Part shown: in pieces, positions 1 through 8,276 of the stretch
Layout: every line of letters starts with the position of its first letter
Numbering within the stretch: position 1 is the first letter of the stretch
Source: Pseudomonas sp. ANT_H4
Lineage (GTDB): Bacteria; Pseudomonadota; Gammaproteobacteria; Pseudomonadales; Pseudomonadaceae
Direction of reading: 5' to 3'
NCBI RefSeq assembly: GCF_008369295.1
Contig: NZ_VOBG01000009.1
Coordinates: 124,001 to 188,000 of the forward strand
Length of the DNA stretch: 64,000 nt
Translations under genes and position numbers: made by a program
The notes under the pieces: model-generated
Told to the model about the DNA's origin: nothing
The model's database searches: none
Seen by the model: the letters and a program-made list of their open reading frames with translations, nothing else

Positions 1-10
1 AGCCAGGAAG

Positions 11-283
11 ATGAAAAAACTGACGATCACCGCCGCCTTGCTGACCAGCCTGTTTGCGAGCATTAGCTTCGCGAGTCAGTACGACAAGCCCGGATTTTTT
101 ACTAAAATAGAAGACGGTCGCCTTTGGGTCTTTCGTGAAGGGTCTGAGCAACTGAAAGACTTCCAAGCACACGGCGAACCGGCCAAGCAATACACGGAAA
201 TCGGCACTGGTCCGGAAGGGATGACCGTTAAGTCAGGCGATGAGAAGGCGCTCAAGGACTATCTGAGCACGCTTAAAAAATAA
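11..283 (+). CDS. Small secreted protein of unknown function
   Basis: A 90-residue protein with a clear Sec signal peptide (MKKLTITAALLTSLFASISFA, cleavage after FASISFA near residue 21), followed by a short, charged mature domain of about 69 residues without cysteines. An AGGA sits just upstream of the ATG. It is likely periplasmic. I do not recognise a family; similar short secreted proteins occur near metal-resistance genes in Pseudomonas, which fits the arsenic genes downstream, but that link is inference. Its promoter may lie before the window. Confidence 0.7.
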   Translation: MKKLTITAALLTSLFASISFASQYDKPGFFTKIEDGRLWVFREGSEQLKDFQAHGEPAKQYTEIGTGPEGMTVKSGDEKALKDYLSTLKK

Positions 284-291
284 GTTGGTTA

Positions 292-322
292 GGCCTGCCC
301 CCGTCCTGTCGTAGGGGCGGGC
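292..322 (+). terminator. GC-rich hairpin after the secreted-protein gene
   Basis: GCCTGCCCC and GGGGCGGGC form an interrupted stem just after the stop at 283. There is no U-run, so it is a weak terminator candidate at best. Confidence 0.3.
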
Positions 323-440
323 GCCGGTAAAAGTACATTAGCCTTTGCAGCAACTTGGCGAAGCACGTGGCGCATTATCAGAAATCGCATTTTTAGTGCC
401 GCAACAAGACGGCTGACTTGCCGAGACCTCCAAGAAGCGA

Positions 441-800
441 CTAGCTGTGCAGCGACGAGTTCACCGCGAACAGTGCACCAAAAACCATCCATCCACCCAA
501 CAGTACAACCTGCTGTGCCAGCTCGGTGTTCAGCCCGAGTGCGGTTGCCGCGCAGCAGCCCGCCAGTGCCAGCGCCCACAGAAATACCGCACGACCATCG
601 GGCACGTGCCCCCGTTTCTTTCCGGTGATGTTGGGCGCGAAGGACTGGACGATGCCGTAGCCGATCACCCAGGCTGTGAGGAAGCCGCCTAGCAACGCAC
701 CTTTGAAAACGATCAACGCCAGCAAGGCTCCGCCGAGAAAGAAGCCGACGCCCTTAACGACGCGGAAGAGGCTGCCAATTAATTTTTTCAGAGTCAACAT
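441..800 (-). CDS. Small integral membrane protein, unknown function
   Basis: A 119-residue hydrophobic protein with about three predicted membrane segments (roughly residues 17-50, 68-88 and 93-115). It has no recognised motif. It is divergent from arsR, and its start (800) sits at the ArsR-type operator, so it may be co-regulated with the arsenic operon. The reading frame is open and the hydrophobic pattern is protein-like. The function is unknown. Confidence 0.5.
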   Translation of the reverse strand: MLTLKKLIGSLFRVVKGVGFFLGGALLALIVFKGALLGGFLTAWVIGYGIVQSFAPNITGKKRGHVPDGRAVFLWALALAGCCAATALGLNTELAQQVVLLGGWMVFGALFAVNSSLHS

Positions 801-814
801 TTCAACAATAGTTG
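800..814 (+). promoter_or_regulatory. ArsR-type operator upstream of arsR
   Basis: TTTCAACAATAGTTG with an imperfect dyad (CAAC/GTTG), 13 bases before the arsR ATG. The same 15-mer with one change occurs before arsD (1227-1241). This supports a shared ArsR binding site. Confidence 0.55.
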
Positions 815-826
815 TAGTGTTGACTC

Positions 827-1180
827 ATGAAAAAGACAACCGCCACCAGCATTTTCGAATCCCTCTCATCCGGCCTGCGCCTAGATGTGTACCGACTACT
901 GGTCAAACAGGGTAGCGCCGGCTTGGTCGCAGGCGAGATCGCCTCGACCCTCGCTGTGCCGCCGACCAATCTCTCGCTTCACCTTAAGGCACTGACCCAG
1001 GCGGGACTGCTGACGGTATAGCAGGAGGGCCGTTTCCAGCGCTACCGCGCCAATATCCCGCTGATGCTGGACCTGATCGCCTATCTCACCGAAGAGTGTT
1101 GTGCCGGTAACCCGGAGCAATGCGCCGACCTGCGTGCCCAGTCCACCTGCGCGCCTGCAGTGCTACCACCGCTGACCTGA
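827..1180 (+). pseudogene. arsR: arsR arsenical repressor, interrupted by an in-frame amber codon
   Basis: ArsR/SmtB-family winged-helix repressor of arsenic operons. The frame reads as 117 codons from ATG 827 to TGA 1178-1180. Codon 65 is TAG (1019-1021), directly after the recognition-helix segment PTNLSLHLKALTQAGLLTV. After the amber the same frame continues with family-typical sequence, including a C-terminal ECCAGNPEQC cysteine cluster like that used for As(III) sensing in some ArsR proteins. The usual residue there is probably Glu (GAG to TAG is one base). The 64-residue product would lack the end of the wing, the dimer helix and the metal site, so the operon is probably derepressed unless another ArsR acts in trans. 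Confidence 0.85.
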
Positions 1181-1226
1181 GTCAAATAGAGCACGGAAGA
1201 GTTGTGTTGTATTGCTTTCGATAACG

Positions 1227-1241
1227 TTTCAACAATCGTTG
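1227..1241 (+). promoter_or_regulatory. Second ArsR-type operator, upstream of arsD
   Basis: TTTCAACAATCGTTG, 14 of 15 bases identical to the site at 800-814, ending 10 bases before arsD. It suggests that arsDA has its own regulated promoter downstream of arsR. Confidence 0.5.
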
Positions 1242-1251
1242 GAGAATTAAA

Positions 1252-1611
1252 ATGAAAACCCTTGAAATCTTTGATCCTGCCCTTTGCTGCAGCACCGGCG
1301 TGTGCGGCGTCGAGGTCGAGCAGGCGCTGGTCAGCTTTGCGGCTGACGTGGAATGGGCGCGGCACCAGGGTGCCAAGATCGAGCGTTTTAATCTGGCCCA
1401 GCAGCCGCTGATGTTTGCCGAGAACGCCACGGTCAATGCCTTCCTGCAACGCTCTGGCCAGGAAGCGCTGCCGTTGTTTCTGCTCAATGGCGAAGTGGCC
1501 CTGGCGGGGCGTTATCCCAGTCGTTCCGAACTGGCCCTTTGGCTGGGCGTTACCGAGTCTGCCGAAGTCAAACTACAGAGCACATGCTGCTCCGGCAGCC
1601 GCTGCTGCTGA
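1252..1611 (+). CDS. arsD: ArsD arsenic metallochaperone
   Basis: Cytosolic metallochaperone that passes As(III)/Sb(III) to the ArsA ATPase. At 119 residues it has the usual family length. It begins MKTLEIFDPALCCSTGVCG, with the diagnostic Cys12-Cys13-Cys18 arsenic site, and ends in a second cysteine cluster (STCCSGSRCC). GGAG lies about 10 bases before the ATG. It is followed after 15 bases by arsA, as expected for an arsRDA operon. It appears intact. Confidence 0.95.
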   Translation: MKTLEIFDPALCCSTGVCGVEVEQALVSFAADVEWARHQGAKIERFNLAQQPLMFAENATVNAFLQRSGQEALPLFLLNGEVALAGRYPSRSELALWLGVTESAEVKLQSTCCSGSRCC

Positions 1612-1626
1612 GCTCAGGAGAGCCCC

Positions 1627-3393
1627 ATGCAATTTCTCGATCAAGCGCCACGCTTTCTGTTCTTTACCGGCAAGGGCGGCGTCGGCAAGACCTCGATTGC
1701 CTGCGCCACCGCTGTGCGACTCGCCAGGGAGGGCAAGTCCGTGCTGCTGGTGAGTACCGATCCGGCCTCCAATGTCGGCCAGGTATTCGGCGTCAGCATC
1801 GGCAATCAGATCACCCAGATTCCTGCGGTGGCGAACTTGTCGGCACTGGAAATCGACCCGCAAGCGGCCGCTCAGCTATATCGCGACCGCATCGTTGGCC
1901 CGGTGCGCGGCGTGTTGCCCGAGGCCGTAGTGAAGAGCATCGAGGAGCAGCTTTCCGGTGCCTGCACCACGGAAATCGCCGCATTCGACGAGTTCACCGC
2001 ACTGCTGACCGATTCGGCGTTGACCCAGGACTACCAGCACATCATCTTCGACACCGCGCCCACCGGGCACACTATTCGCCTGCTGCAACTGCCCGGCGCA
2101 TGGAGTGGTTTCCTCAAAGACGGCAAGGGCGATGCCTCCTGCCTCGGCCCGCTGGCCGGCCTGGAAAAGCAGCGCAGCCAGTACCAAGCCGCAGTCGATG
2201 CCCTGGCCGATCCGCTGCGTACCCGCCTGGTGCTGGTTGCCCGCGCACAGGCATCGACCCTGCGCGAGGCCGCGCGTACCCATGAGGAACTGGCCGCGAT
2301 TGGATTGCGCCAGCAGTACCTCGTGATCAATGGCGTGCTGCCAGCCGCCGAAGCGGCAGAGGATGAACTGGCCGCGGCGATTTTCGCCCGTGAGCAGGCG
2401 GCCGTAGCAGCGCTTCCTGCCGCGCTGATGCCACTGCCCCGCGACCAGATCGAGCTCAAGGCATTCAACCTGGTGGGGCTCAACGCGGTGCAGCACCTGC
2501 TCGACAGCGATAAGCCGCGGGTCGCCGCCGCGCCCCTGGAATACGCCCAATCGCTAGATGCGCCAACGCTCTCGGCGATGGTCGATGAAATTGCCGCCGA
2601 CGGCCATGGCCTGATCATGGTAATGGGCAAGGGCGGGGTGGGTAAAACCACCCTGGCTGCGGCCGTGGCGGTCGAACTTGCGCGGCGCGGGCTGCCGGTG
2701 CACCTGACCACCTCGGATCCGGCTGCGCATCTGAGCGAAACCCTGAGTGAAGCACTGGACAACCTGCGGGTCAGTCGCATCGACCCCCACGCCGAGACCG
2801 AGCGCTACCGTCAGCAGGTGCTGCAGAGCAAAGGTGCCCAGCTCGATGCTCAGGGCCGGGCCATGCTCGAAGAGGATCTACGCTCGCCCTGCACCGAAGA
2901 GATCGCTGTGTTCCAGGCTTTCTCGCGGATCATCCGCGAAGGCGGCAAGCAGTTCGTGGTGATGGATACCGCGCCGACCGGGCATACCCTGCTGTTGCTC
3001 GACGCCACCGGTGCCTATCACCGGGATATCGCCCGACAGATGGGTGACAAAGGCGTGCATTTCACCACGCCGATGATGCAATTGCAGGATCCCAAACAGA
3101 CCAAGGTGCTGCTGGTGACCCTGGCCGAAACCACGCCGGTGCTGGAGGCGGCGAGTCTGCAGGACGATCTGCGCCGTGCCGGTATAGAACCCTGGGCCTG
3201 GATCATCAACAACAGCATCGCCGCAGCAAACACCCATTCCCCACTGTTGCAGCAACGCGCCGCCAACGAGCGCCGCGAGATTGCGGCCGTAGCCAATGTG
3301 CACGCCCGCCGTTATGCGCTGGTGCCGCTGCTCAAGCATGAGCCGGTGGGCATCCACAACCTACGTGCTCTGGCGCACAGAGAAGAGTTTTGA
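1627..3393 (+). CDS. arsA: ArsA arsenite-stimulated ATPase
   Basis: Soluble ATPase that energises an arsenite permease. The 588-residue protein has the usual tandem A1/A2 arrangement. P-loops are GKGGVGKTS (about residues 16-24) and GKGGVGKTT (about 337-345), and each half carries the DTAPTGHT signature. Metal-site cysteines fall in SGACTTEIAAF (A1), DASCLGP (the Cys172 equivalent) and SPCTEEIAVF (A2). The RBS is AGGAG before the ATG. The gene is intact, but the permease gene that should follow (acr3) is truncated, so ArsDA may have no partner unless a chromosomal ArsB or Acr3 is used. Confidence 0.96.
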   Translation: MQFLDQAPRFLFFTGKGGVGKTSIACATAVRLAREGKSVLLVSTDPASNVGQVFGVSIGNQITQIPAVANLSALEIDPQAAAQLYRDRIVGPVRGVLPEAVVKSIEEQLSGACTTEIAAFDEFTALLTDSALTQDYQHIIFDTAPTGHTIRLLQLPGAWSGFLKDGKGDASCLGPLAGLEKQRSQYQAAVDALADPLRTRLVLVARAQASTLREAARTHEELAAIGLRQQYLVINGVLPAAEAAEDELAAAIFAREQAAVAALPAALMPLPRDQIELKAFNLVGLNAVQHLLDSDKPRVAAAPLEYAQSLDAPTLSAMVDEIAADGHGLIMVMGKGGVGKTTLAAAVAVELARRGLPVHLTTSDPAAHLSETLSEALDNLRVSRIDPHAETERYRQQVLQSKGAQLDAQGRAMLEEDLRSPCTEEIAVFQAFSRIIREGGKQFVVMDTAPTGHTLLLLDATGAYHRDIARQMGDKGVHFTTPMMQLQDPKQTKVLLVTLAETTPVLEAASLQDDLRRAGIEPWAWIINNSIAAANTHSPLLQQRAANERREIAAVANVHARRYALVPLLKHEPVGIHNLRALAHREEF

Positions 3394-3395
3394 GT

Positions 3396-3584
3396 ATGAG
3401 CGCCGCCCAGCCAATTGGTTTTTTTGAACGCTACCGATCGGGTTGAGTCGCGCTCTGTATCGCGGCTGGCATTGACCTGGGCAGCCTGTTTCTACGGCTG
3501 CTCCAGACCATCGCCAGCTTTGAATACGGTTTGGTCAACTTCATTGTCGCGGTGTTGATCTGGCTGATAGTCCATCCGATGATG
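3396..3584 (+). pseudogene. acr3: acr3 arsenite permease, 5' fragment
   Basis: Directly after arsA, ATG 3396 opens MSAAQPIGFFERYRSG followed by an in-frame TGA (3444-3446). The same frame then reads AAGIDLGSLF and SFEYGLVNFIVAVLIWLIV, then HPMM, which is the start of an Acr3-type (BART superfamily) arsenite efflux permease. Family similarity stops at about 3584, where sequence belonging to the Tn3-family element begins. Both the nonsense codon and the loss of more than 80% of the gene make it non-functional. The operon therefore lacks its efflux pump. Confidence 0.8.
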
Positions 3585-3932
3585 GTGTGCAAGTCCTGCC
3601 AAAGGGGCAACGTGTTTAGAACCCGCTTGTAAGCAAGAACATAAAGCAGAAATATCTTCTTGAAGGGCCATCGCCTGCTCCCAAATACTGTCGACATCAC
3701 TTGTAACCACGGTGAGGGGGAAACCTTCCAGTAGCGTCATGGCCATTGCATGCAAACGTAAGAAGTCGTCCCGAATGCTGCCGACCCCTCCGATTTCAGC
3801 AAGGCAGGCATCCAGCCGGTCAACCAAATTGAGCAATTGAGAGGTGTCGTAGCTCGCGCGCAGAGAGTCGAGTGCCTTGGCATCGACGTCCCCGTAGGGT
3901 GTCACGCGGAACGAAGCTGGCGGGATGTGCAT
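3492..3932 (-). CDS. Transposon accessory protein, chimeric 3' end
   Basis: A 146-residue frame whose ATG overlaps the tnpA stop (TGATG), implying translational coupling. Residues 1 to about 116 look like a compact helical protein (starting MHIPPASFRVTPYGDVDAKA) of the kind found downstream of tnpA in some Tn3-family elements. The last 30 or so codons, from near HHHRMDYQPDQ, run antisense through the acr3 remnant. The native C-terminus has therefore been replaced at the junction near 3585. The function is unknown. Confidence 0.6.
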   Translation of the reverse strand: MHIPPASFRVTPYGDVDAKALDSLRASYDTSQLLNLVDRLDACLAEIGGVGSIRDDFLRLHAMAMTLLEGFPLTVVTSDVDSIWEQAMALQEDISALCSCLQAGSKHVAPLAGLAHHHRMDYQPDQHRDNEVDQTVFKAGDGLEQP

Positions 3933-6900
3933 CAGTTCGTCTCCTCAACTTTGCTATTGGGCATCTGTTGCGCACGCATTGACCCCGCAGCCTGCTGGAA
4001 AATGGAATCCTTGATCCAAGGTTCCGGTGGGCGCTTGAGTTTCAGGTTGAACTCCCCAAAGCGTTTAACATTGCTGGTCAGGTAGGGACTAAGAAACGAT
4101 ACGTCGTCGTCAGTGAACTGCCAGCCATCATGGGCGAGCTTCTGCAGGATGCGCATCATGTCGACGGTGTTCTGCAAGATCACCGAGGAGGCAATCATAT
4201 CGTTGTAACGCAAGCGCTTCTGTTGCTCATCTGGATCGTTCTCGGCGATGACATCGCCGCCGAAGGACAGCCACTTTGAGAATCCGTTGTAAGACTCAAT
4301 CTTGTTGGTATTGGCAGTTACTTCTTGGCGCAACTCACGATTGCCAATCCATTTGAGCAGAAAAATGGTCCGGATCACGCATCCCAGCTCCTGTGCTGCA
4401 TGGTAGAGCTTGTTGCGCCGACTGTAAGAACCGAGTTTACGCAGCAGCATTGGCGAAGATATTTTGCCGGCCTGAATCGACAGCGCCACCTGCATCAGAT
4501 CTTGCCAATGGGTCTCTATCTTGCTCCAGTCGACGGTATCGGTGAAGAGGCTGTTGATGTGTTTGTACTTGGCCGAGCGATCGGGTCGATACATGACCAG
4601 GTTGCGCCAGTTGCGGATGCGAGGCATTAGATTGATGCCCAATAGATGGGTGAACGCAAACACCGTCGCAGACTGGCCTTGAGTGTCTGAATAGACCGTA
4701 TCGACTTCAACGCTATGGTCCGCTTTCAGCAAGCCCTCGATGACATAGATAGCCTCCCAGATACCTGGTGGGATGAAGTGCTGAAAGACAGCGATGTAGT
4801 TATTTGCCACATGCCGATAGGCGACTGCGCCCATCTTCCGGTAGCGGAAGTGATAGCCGGCGAGCAGGTTTTCATCGTAGAAGTCGAATTGAGTCCCGTC
4901 GGCCGCCACCGCCTTGCCATCACCCCAGAGCTTGGGTAGATCGAGTTGAAGGTAGAGTTCGACCAACTCCCGGTTAGCCTTATCCAGCTTGTCGAGTGGC
5001 AGGTGCCGACGATTGGTGTAAGACAGCATGTGTGGGGTTACGTTACCCGCCAGATGGCGAGCGGCCTGGTTTGGCCCTAGGTTGCAGCCCATGGCGAATA
5101 TCGTCATCAGGTAGCGCTCGGCCGGCTCCTTCAGTTTGGGGTCGCTGCCGGACATCGGCCCGAAATGGCGGGTGAACTGAATCCAGTGTTCTATGTTGGC
5201 CATAATGTCGAGCACATGCCTGGCAGGCATACGCTGAGTAATCGCCGTTTGTAGCGAGATTGCTGAAGGCGGGATGTCACGGGCGACCACTCGGCGCAAT
5301 ACAGGATCACCGGCCTCATTAATTGACACGTCACCGCGGCAACTTGGAAATTTGTCATCCAACTGCTGAGCGGTGCTCTCTAGTTGCTCCTTCAAACTGG
5401 CGACAAACTCTTTGGCGGTACTCGGCAGGCCGACCTTTTCGCAGTATTCCGGCAGACGAGCCAGACACTCATCCCAAGGCAATAACTGTTTGCGGTAGTC
5501 AGCAAACGACTCCGAACCCAGTACACAGATATCGCCAGAGCGAAGCTCATTGGCCAGATGGGAAAAAACGCAGACTTCCAGGAAGCGCCGGTTGGTCGGT
5601 GGCCCTTCGCTGGCGGCGCGACGGACAACTTTGATCCAACGATCCGAGGAGAATGACAGGTCCACATGCTCGTCGATCCATTCCCTATGCCGGTTCTCGT
5701 TGTCCTGGACCAACTGCAGAGCGTCGATAAGCGAGCGATCCTGGGTTGTTGGCTCCAGTTGCAGCAGATGGCTCAGACGGAACAGCAGTGATCGATGGGA
5801 TTTGAAGTGTTTCCAGAGTAGCGGGAGATAGTTACTGCCGCCTGTGGCCTGGACTTCGGCGCAGGCCTCGCGAAGGTGATCAAGATTCCCCTCGGGGGAC
5901 AGATACTCGCGAATCAAGCTGCCAGCTTCCTGATCACTTGGTTCTTGGCTGAGAATCTGAATCACACCATCCAAGGTGGCCACGAGCAACTCTAGCTTTT
6001 TGCGCTGACGTAGCTGTATCTGCTCCAACTCATCCTTGGCTCGCTTGTGAATCGTCGCGATTCGCTTGATGAACATCTCAGCAAGGTGATCCCGTGCTCG
6101 TACACGCATGAGGTAGATCAGCGCCAGCATCAAGGTGTAGCGTTTTGGAAGCGAGCAATCCTTAAGCTCTGAAACATCTGCTTTCTCCGCCTGATTCGCA
6201 AAAAACCAAATCTTGGTATCAACGATTCCCTCAAAGATAGCGTCGAGGTCACCGAATCCCTCCAACCAACTTAAGTGGTCGATCAATATCTCCAAGTGTT
6301 TGCGAGAGGGCTTCTTGGGGACCTGCTTCAGGGCATTGAAATCGCTTTGGCGACGACCGAAATCGGTGTCAAGAAGCTCTCTGAGACGATAGATCACATC
6401 AATCGGAGCCCTATCGACGACTCGATTGAAAATGTTTTCCTGGAGAGCAACTTGGGCGTCTTCAGCCGCATCATTGAGCGTCGAGTAGGCCGGCAGTTCG
6501 TAACCTCGCTCAAGTAGCTCGCCAATCAGGACATTGATGACATCAACGCGCTGATCAAGGACCTCCGCCGCTTCGTGGGCAGTTTCCTCGGCAATTTTCA
6601 GAGCATCGCTCCCATAAAACGCGGTGATCTGTAGATATTGACGGATAGCTCTTTGATGGCGATACAAGGTTCGGGGCGTCGCATAACGAGGCACTATGCG
6701 AACCCCGTAACGGAGGCAAGACCTGACATGATTGACGATTTCAGTCGGAATCTCTTCGAGACTGGGGAAGTAATGCAGCTGTTGGAATGTTTTCAGCAGA
6801 ACAGCTAAGCCAATGGTAAGAGCAGGGCTTCTAGCCGTTCTAGAGAGCCATTCGAGCTCAGATTCTGAGAGCGAATAGCACTGATGAAGTTCTTTCGACG

Positions 6901-6949
6901 ACAGGTGCGCCGGCAGCTTCGGATAGGCTGTCCGCTCCAGAGAGGCCAT
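3932..6949 (-). CDS. tnpA: Tn3-family transposase TnpA
   Basis: DDE transposase for replicative transposition. At 1005 residues it has the full family length. The catalytic residues are visible in AADGTQFDFYDE (first Asp), VYSDTQGQSATVF (second Asp) and NTNKIESYNGFSKWLSFGG (Glu). The C-terminal third matches the Tn3-superfamily core, and the long N-terminal part carries the DNA-binding region. No frameshift was found. The element may still supply transposase in trans even though its own left end is missing. Confidence 0.95.
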   Translation of the reverse strand: MASLERTAYPKLPAHLSSKELHQCYSLSESELEWLSRTARSPALTIGLAVLLKTFQQLHYFPSLEEIPTEIVNHVRSCLRYGVRIVPRYATPRTLYRHQRAIRQYLQITAFYGSDALKIAEETAHEAAEVLDQRVDVINVLIGELLERGYELPAYSTLNDAAEDAQVALQENIFNRVVDRAPIDVIYRLRELLDTDFGRRQSDFNALKQVPKKPSRKHLEILIDHLSWLEGFGDLDAIFEGIVDTKIWFFANQAEKADVSELKDCSLPKRYTLMLALIYLMRVRARDHLAEMFIKRIATIHKRAKDELEQIQLRQRKKLELLVATLDGVIQILSQEPSDQEAGSLIREYLSPEGNLDHLREACAEVQATGGSNYLPLLWKHFKSHRSLLFRLSHLLQLEPTTQDRSLIDALQLVQDNENRHREWIDEHVDLSFSSDRWIKVVRRAASEGPPTNRRFLEVCVFSHLANELRSGDICVLGSESFADYRKQLLPWDECLARLPEYCEKVGLPSTAKEFVASLKEQLESTAQQLDDKFPSCRGDVSINEAGDPVLRRVVARDIPPSAISLQTAITQRMPARHVLDIMANIEHWIQFTRHFGPMSGSDPKLKEPAERYLMTIFAMGCNLGPNQAARHLAGNVTPHMLSYTNRRHLPLDKLDKANRELVELYLQLDLPKLWGDGKAVAADGTQFDFYDENLLAGYHFRYRKMGAVAYRHVANNYIAVFQHFIPPGIWEAIYVIEGLLKADHSVEVDTVYSDTQGQSATVFAFTHLLGINLMPRIRNWRNLVMYRPDRSAKYKHINSLFTDTVDWSKIETHWQDLMQVALSIQAGKISSPMLLRKLGSYSRRNKLYHAAQELGCVIRTIFLLKWIGNRELRQEVTANTNKIESYNGFSKWLSFGGDVIAENDPDEQQKRLRYNDMIASSVILQNTVDMMRILQKLAHDGWQFTDDDVSFLSPYLTSNVKRFGEFNLKLKRPPEPWIKDSIFQQAAGSMRAQQMPNSKVEETN

Positions 6950-7053
6950 AGGGTTCGTCCCTCAAGGAAAAGCAAATGCTTCAGCATAGATGGCTAAACT
7001 GAGGCGAGGACAGGCATCACATTAAATAATATAAACTCTAGCTATATCATAAT

Positions 7054-7099
7054 GTTACGGAGCGAATGTCCTGATTTTCCTTTATCTCGGCATGACCTC
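7054..7099 (-). repeat. Right terminal inverted repeat of the Tn3-family element
   Basis: On the minus strand the outermost bases read GAGGTCATGCCGAGATAAAG followed by GAAAATCAGGACATTCGC. This is the position upstream of tnpA where an IR is expected. The match to Tn4651-type termini is from memory, and the exact outer border and target duplication are not certain. Confidence 0.5.
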
Positions 7100-7122
7100 A
7101 ATACAAACTGGCTACTGGTAGG

Positions 7123-7146
7123 ATTATTGGCACGTGTTATGATTCT
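7123..7146 (+). promoter_or_regulatory. Shared promoter/operator motif before the tra operon
   Basis: ATTATTGGCACGTGTTATGATT, containing a -10-like TATGAT and 51 bases upstream of trbI. Closely similar sequences occur at 17251-17275 (minus), 31866-31889 and 23648-23670. The common core is TTATTGSTACGYGTTA. It is probably a promoter with an overlapping regulator site. Confidence 0.5.
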
Positions 7147-7196
7147 TTAAACACAAACCCTTGCATAAATACCAGTAGAGACCAGAGGCCGGCACA

Positions 7197-7661
7197 ATGA
7201 CCAGTACCCCCCCCAACATCCATGACAAGTCTAGTGAGAACGTCAGCCTGGAACCTGAGGACATTCGCATGAAGCCCGCAAAAGGTAAGAATGACTCCGT
7301 CGTGCAGGGCGGCGTCTCGTTTCTGAATGCCTCGGTTATTGCAATGGCATTTGCAGCCTTCAGCGGTTTTTTGTCTTTCCACTACGCCACCGCTAACCAA
7401 ACGACGTCCGCACAAATTTTTCTGGTAGACGGTTCAAAGCTCGCAAATGCACAAATGAAGCAGACCCTTGATAAGCCAGGCATGACCCCTGAGCAAGCCC
7501 AGGCCGATGGTTTGGCGTTTGTTAACGAGCTGGAAGATGCCCTGAGACCGTTTAGCGAGGCAGGGATACTCGTCGTCAACTCGTCAGTAGTGATGAACGC
7601 ACCAGAGGGCCTCAACATCACCCCGCAGGTCGCTAAACGTCTCGGCCTGACACTGGAGTGA
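7197..7661 (+). CDS. trbI: TrbI-like F-type conjugative transfer protein
   Basis: A 154-residue protein with one membrane segment near residues 42-62, a short cytoplasmic N-terminus and a periplasmic C-terminal domain. The C-terminal part (about 75-154) follows the F-type TrbI pattern: a VDxxxL strand (VDGSKLANA), a long amphipathic helix, then ILVVNSSVVMNAPEGLNITPQV. In F, TrbI affects pilus retraction and assembly. It is the first gene after the transfer promoter, and its stop nearly overlaps the next gene. Confidence is moderate because small Mpf proteins diverge quickly. Confidence 0.65.
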   Translation: MTSTPPNIHDKSSENVSLEPEDIRMKPAKGKNDSVVQGGVSFLNASVIAMAFAAFSGFLSFHYATANQTTSAQIFLVDGSKLANAQMKQTLDKPGMTPEQAQADGLAFVNELEDALRPFSEAGILVVNSSVVMNAPEGLNITPQVAKRLGLTLE

Positions 7662-7663
7662 TC

Positions 7664-8227
7664 ATGAAAGGAATATCGTTTGGCGCACGTCTCGCGGCTC
7701 CCTTTGTGGCACTTCGCAAGGACAAACAACGTCGTAAATTTCTACGCAACTCCCTGATCGGCATCACGGCTTCGTTCATCGTCGCGATCGCGAGTGTTAC
7801 TGCATTTCGCCAGGAATACCGAATCGGCGTCGATCTTGCGTCTGTTCGGTGTCTGCCATGGCGGTTGTACTTCATTACCTACGGCATACAGCAAGACCTG
7901 AAGGTTGGTGATTACGTTGCATTCGTTCCTTCAGCCGGGCTGATGGGGCCGCATTTTGATGGCAAAACAGTAGGCAAAATGATCGCCGGACTGCCCGGCG
8001 ACAAGCTCGTTGTGAAAGGCAACATTGCCTATATCGGGGGGCGCCTTATTGGCGAACTTGACCTGCTAGACAAACTTGGAAAAAAAAGCGGTGACTTTGA
8101 TCGTATGGAGGTTGTGCCTCCCGGAAAAGTTTTGGTTATAGGCACTGAGCCGCGTAGCTACGACGGCAGGTATTGGGGCTTCCTCGATCAAAAGTTAATT
8201 ATCGGCAGGGTAGGGCCAATCATCTGA
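7664..8227 (+). CDS. S26-family signal peptidase, TraF/TrhF type
   Basis: A 187-residue protein with an N-terminal basic segment, one membrane helix (about residues 29-48) and an extracytoplasmic peptidase domain. In the nucleophile box, SVRCLPWRLYF aligns with the family S-x-P-x-x-x-Y pattern so that Cys, rather than Ser, sits before LPW. The general-base region GKMIAGLPGD, with its Lys, is well conserved. This class processes pilin or cyclised pilin in conjugation systems. The start is ATG 7664 with GGAG upstream; a GTG two codons earlier overlaps the trbI stop. The Cys substitution raises the question whether it is active. Confidence 0.75.
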   Translation: MKGISFGARLAAPFVALRKDKQRRKFLRNSLIGITASFIVAIASVTAFRQEYRIGVDLASVRCLPWRLYFITYGIQQDLKVGDYVAFVPSAGLMGPHFDGKTVGKMIAGLPGDKLVVKGNIAYIGGRLIGELDLLDKLGKKSGDFDRMEVVPPGKVLVIGTEPRSYDGRYWGFLDQKLIIGRVGPII

Positions 8228-8276
8228 TGATCAAGCTCTTTGAAGGGTGTATGCATACGCGTAAAGGATCCAAACA

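Larger units (their letters stand above)
3585..7099 (-). mobile_element. Tn3-family transposon, Tn4651/Tn5041-like, left end missing
   Basis: The element comprises tnpA, one small downstream gene and a right terminal inverted repeat. The right end reads (minus strand) GAGGTCATGCCGAGATAAAG, then GAAAATCAGGACATTCGCTC, which from memory resembles the Tn4651/Tn5041 subgroup termini. No matching copy is visible near 3585, where the element meets the acr3 fragment, and no resolvase gene is present. The simplest reading is a deletion that removed the transposon's left terminus together with most of acr3. The right end stops about 25 bases from the transfer-operon promoter motif at 7123. Confidence 0.7.

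Noticed and set aside
1876..2780. Long minus-strand frames antisense to arsA
   Set aside because: They are GC-rich shadows of the arsA codons, with Ser/Arg/Ala bias and no RBS or family features.
8245..8270. Possible copy of the shared promoter motif before traF
   Set aside because: Only GCATACGCGTAAA is similar; the TTATTGG part and a -10 are missing.
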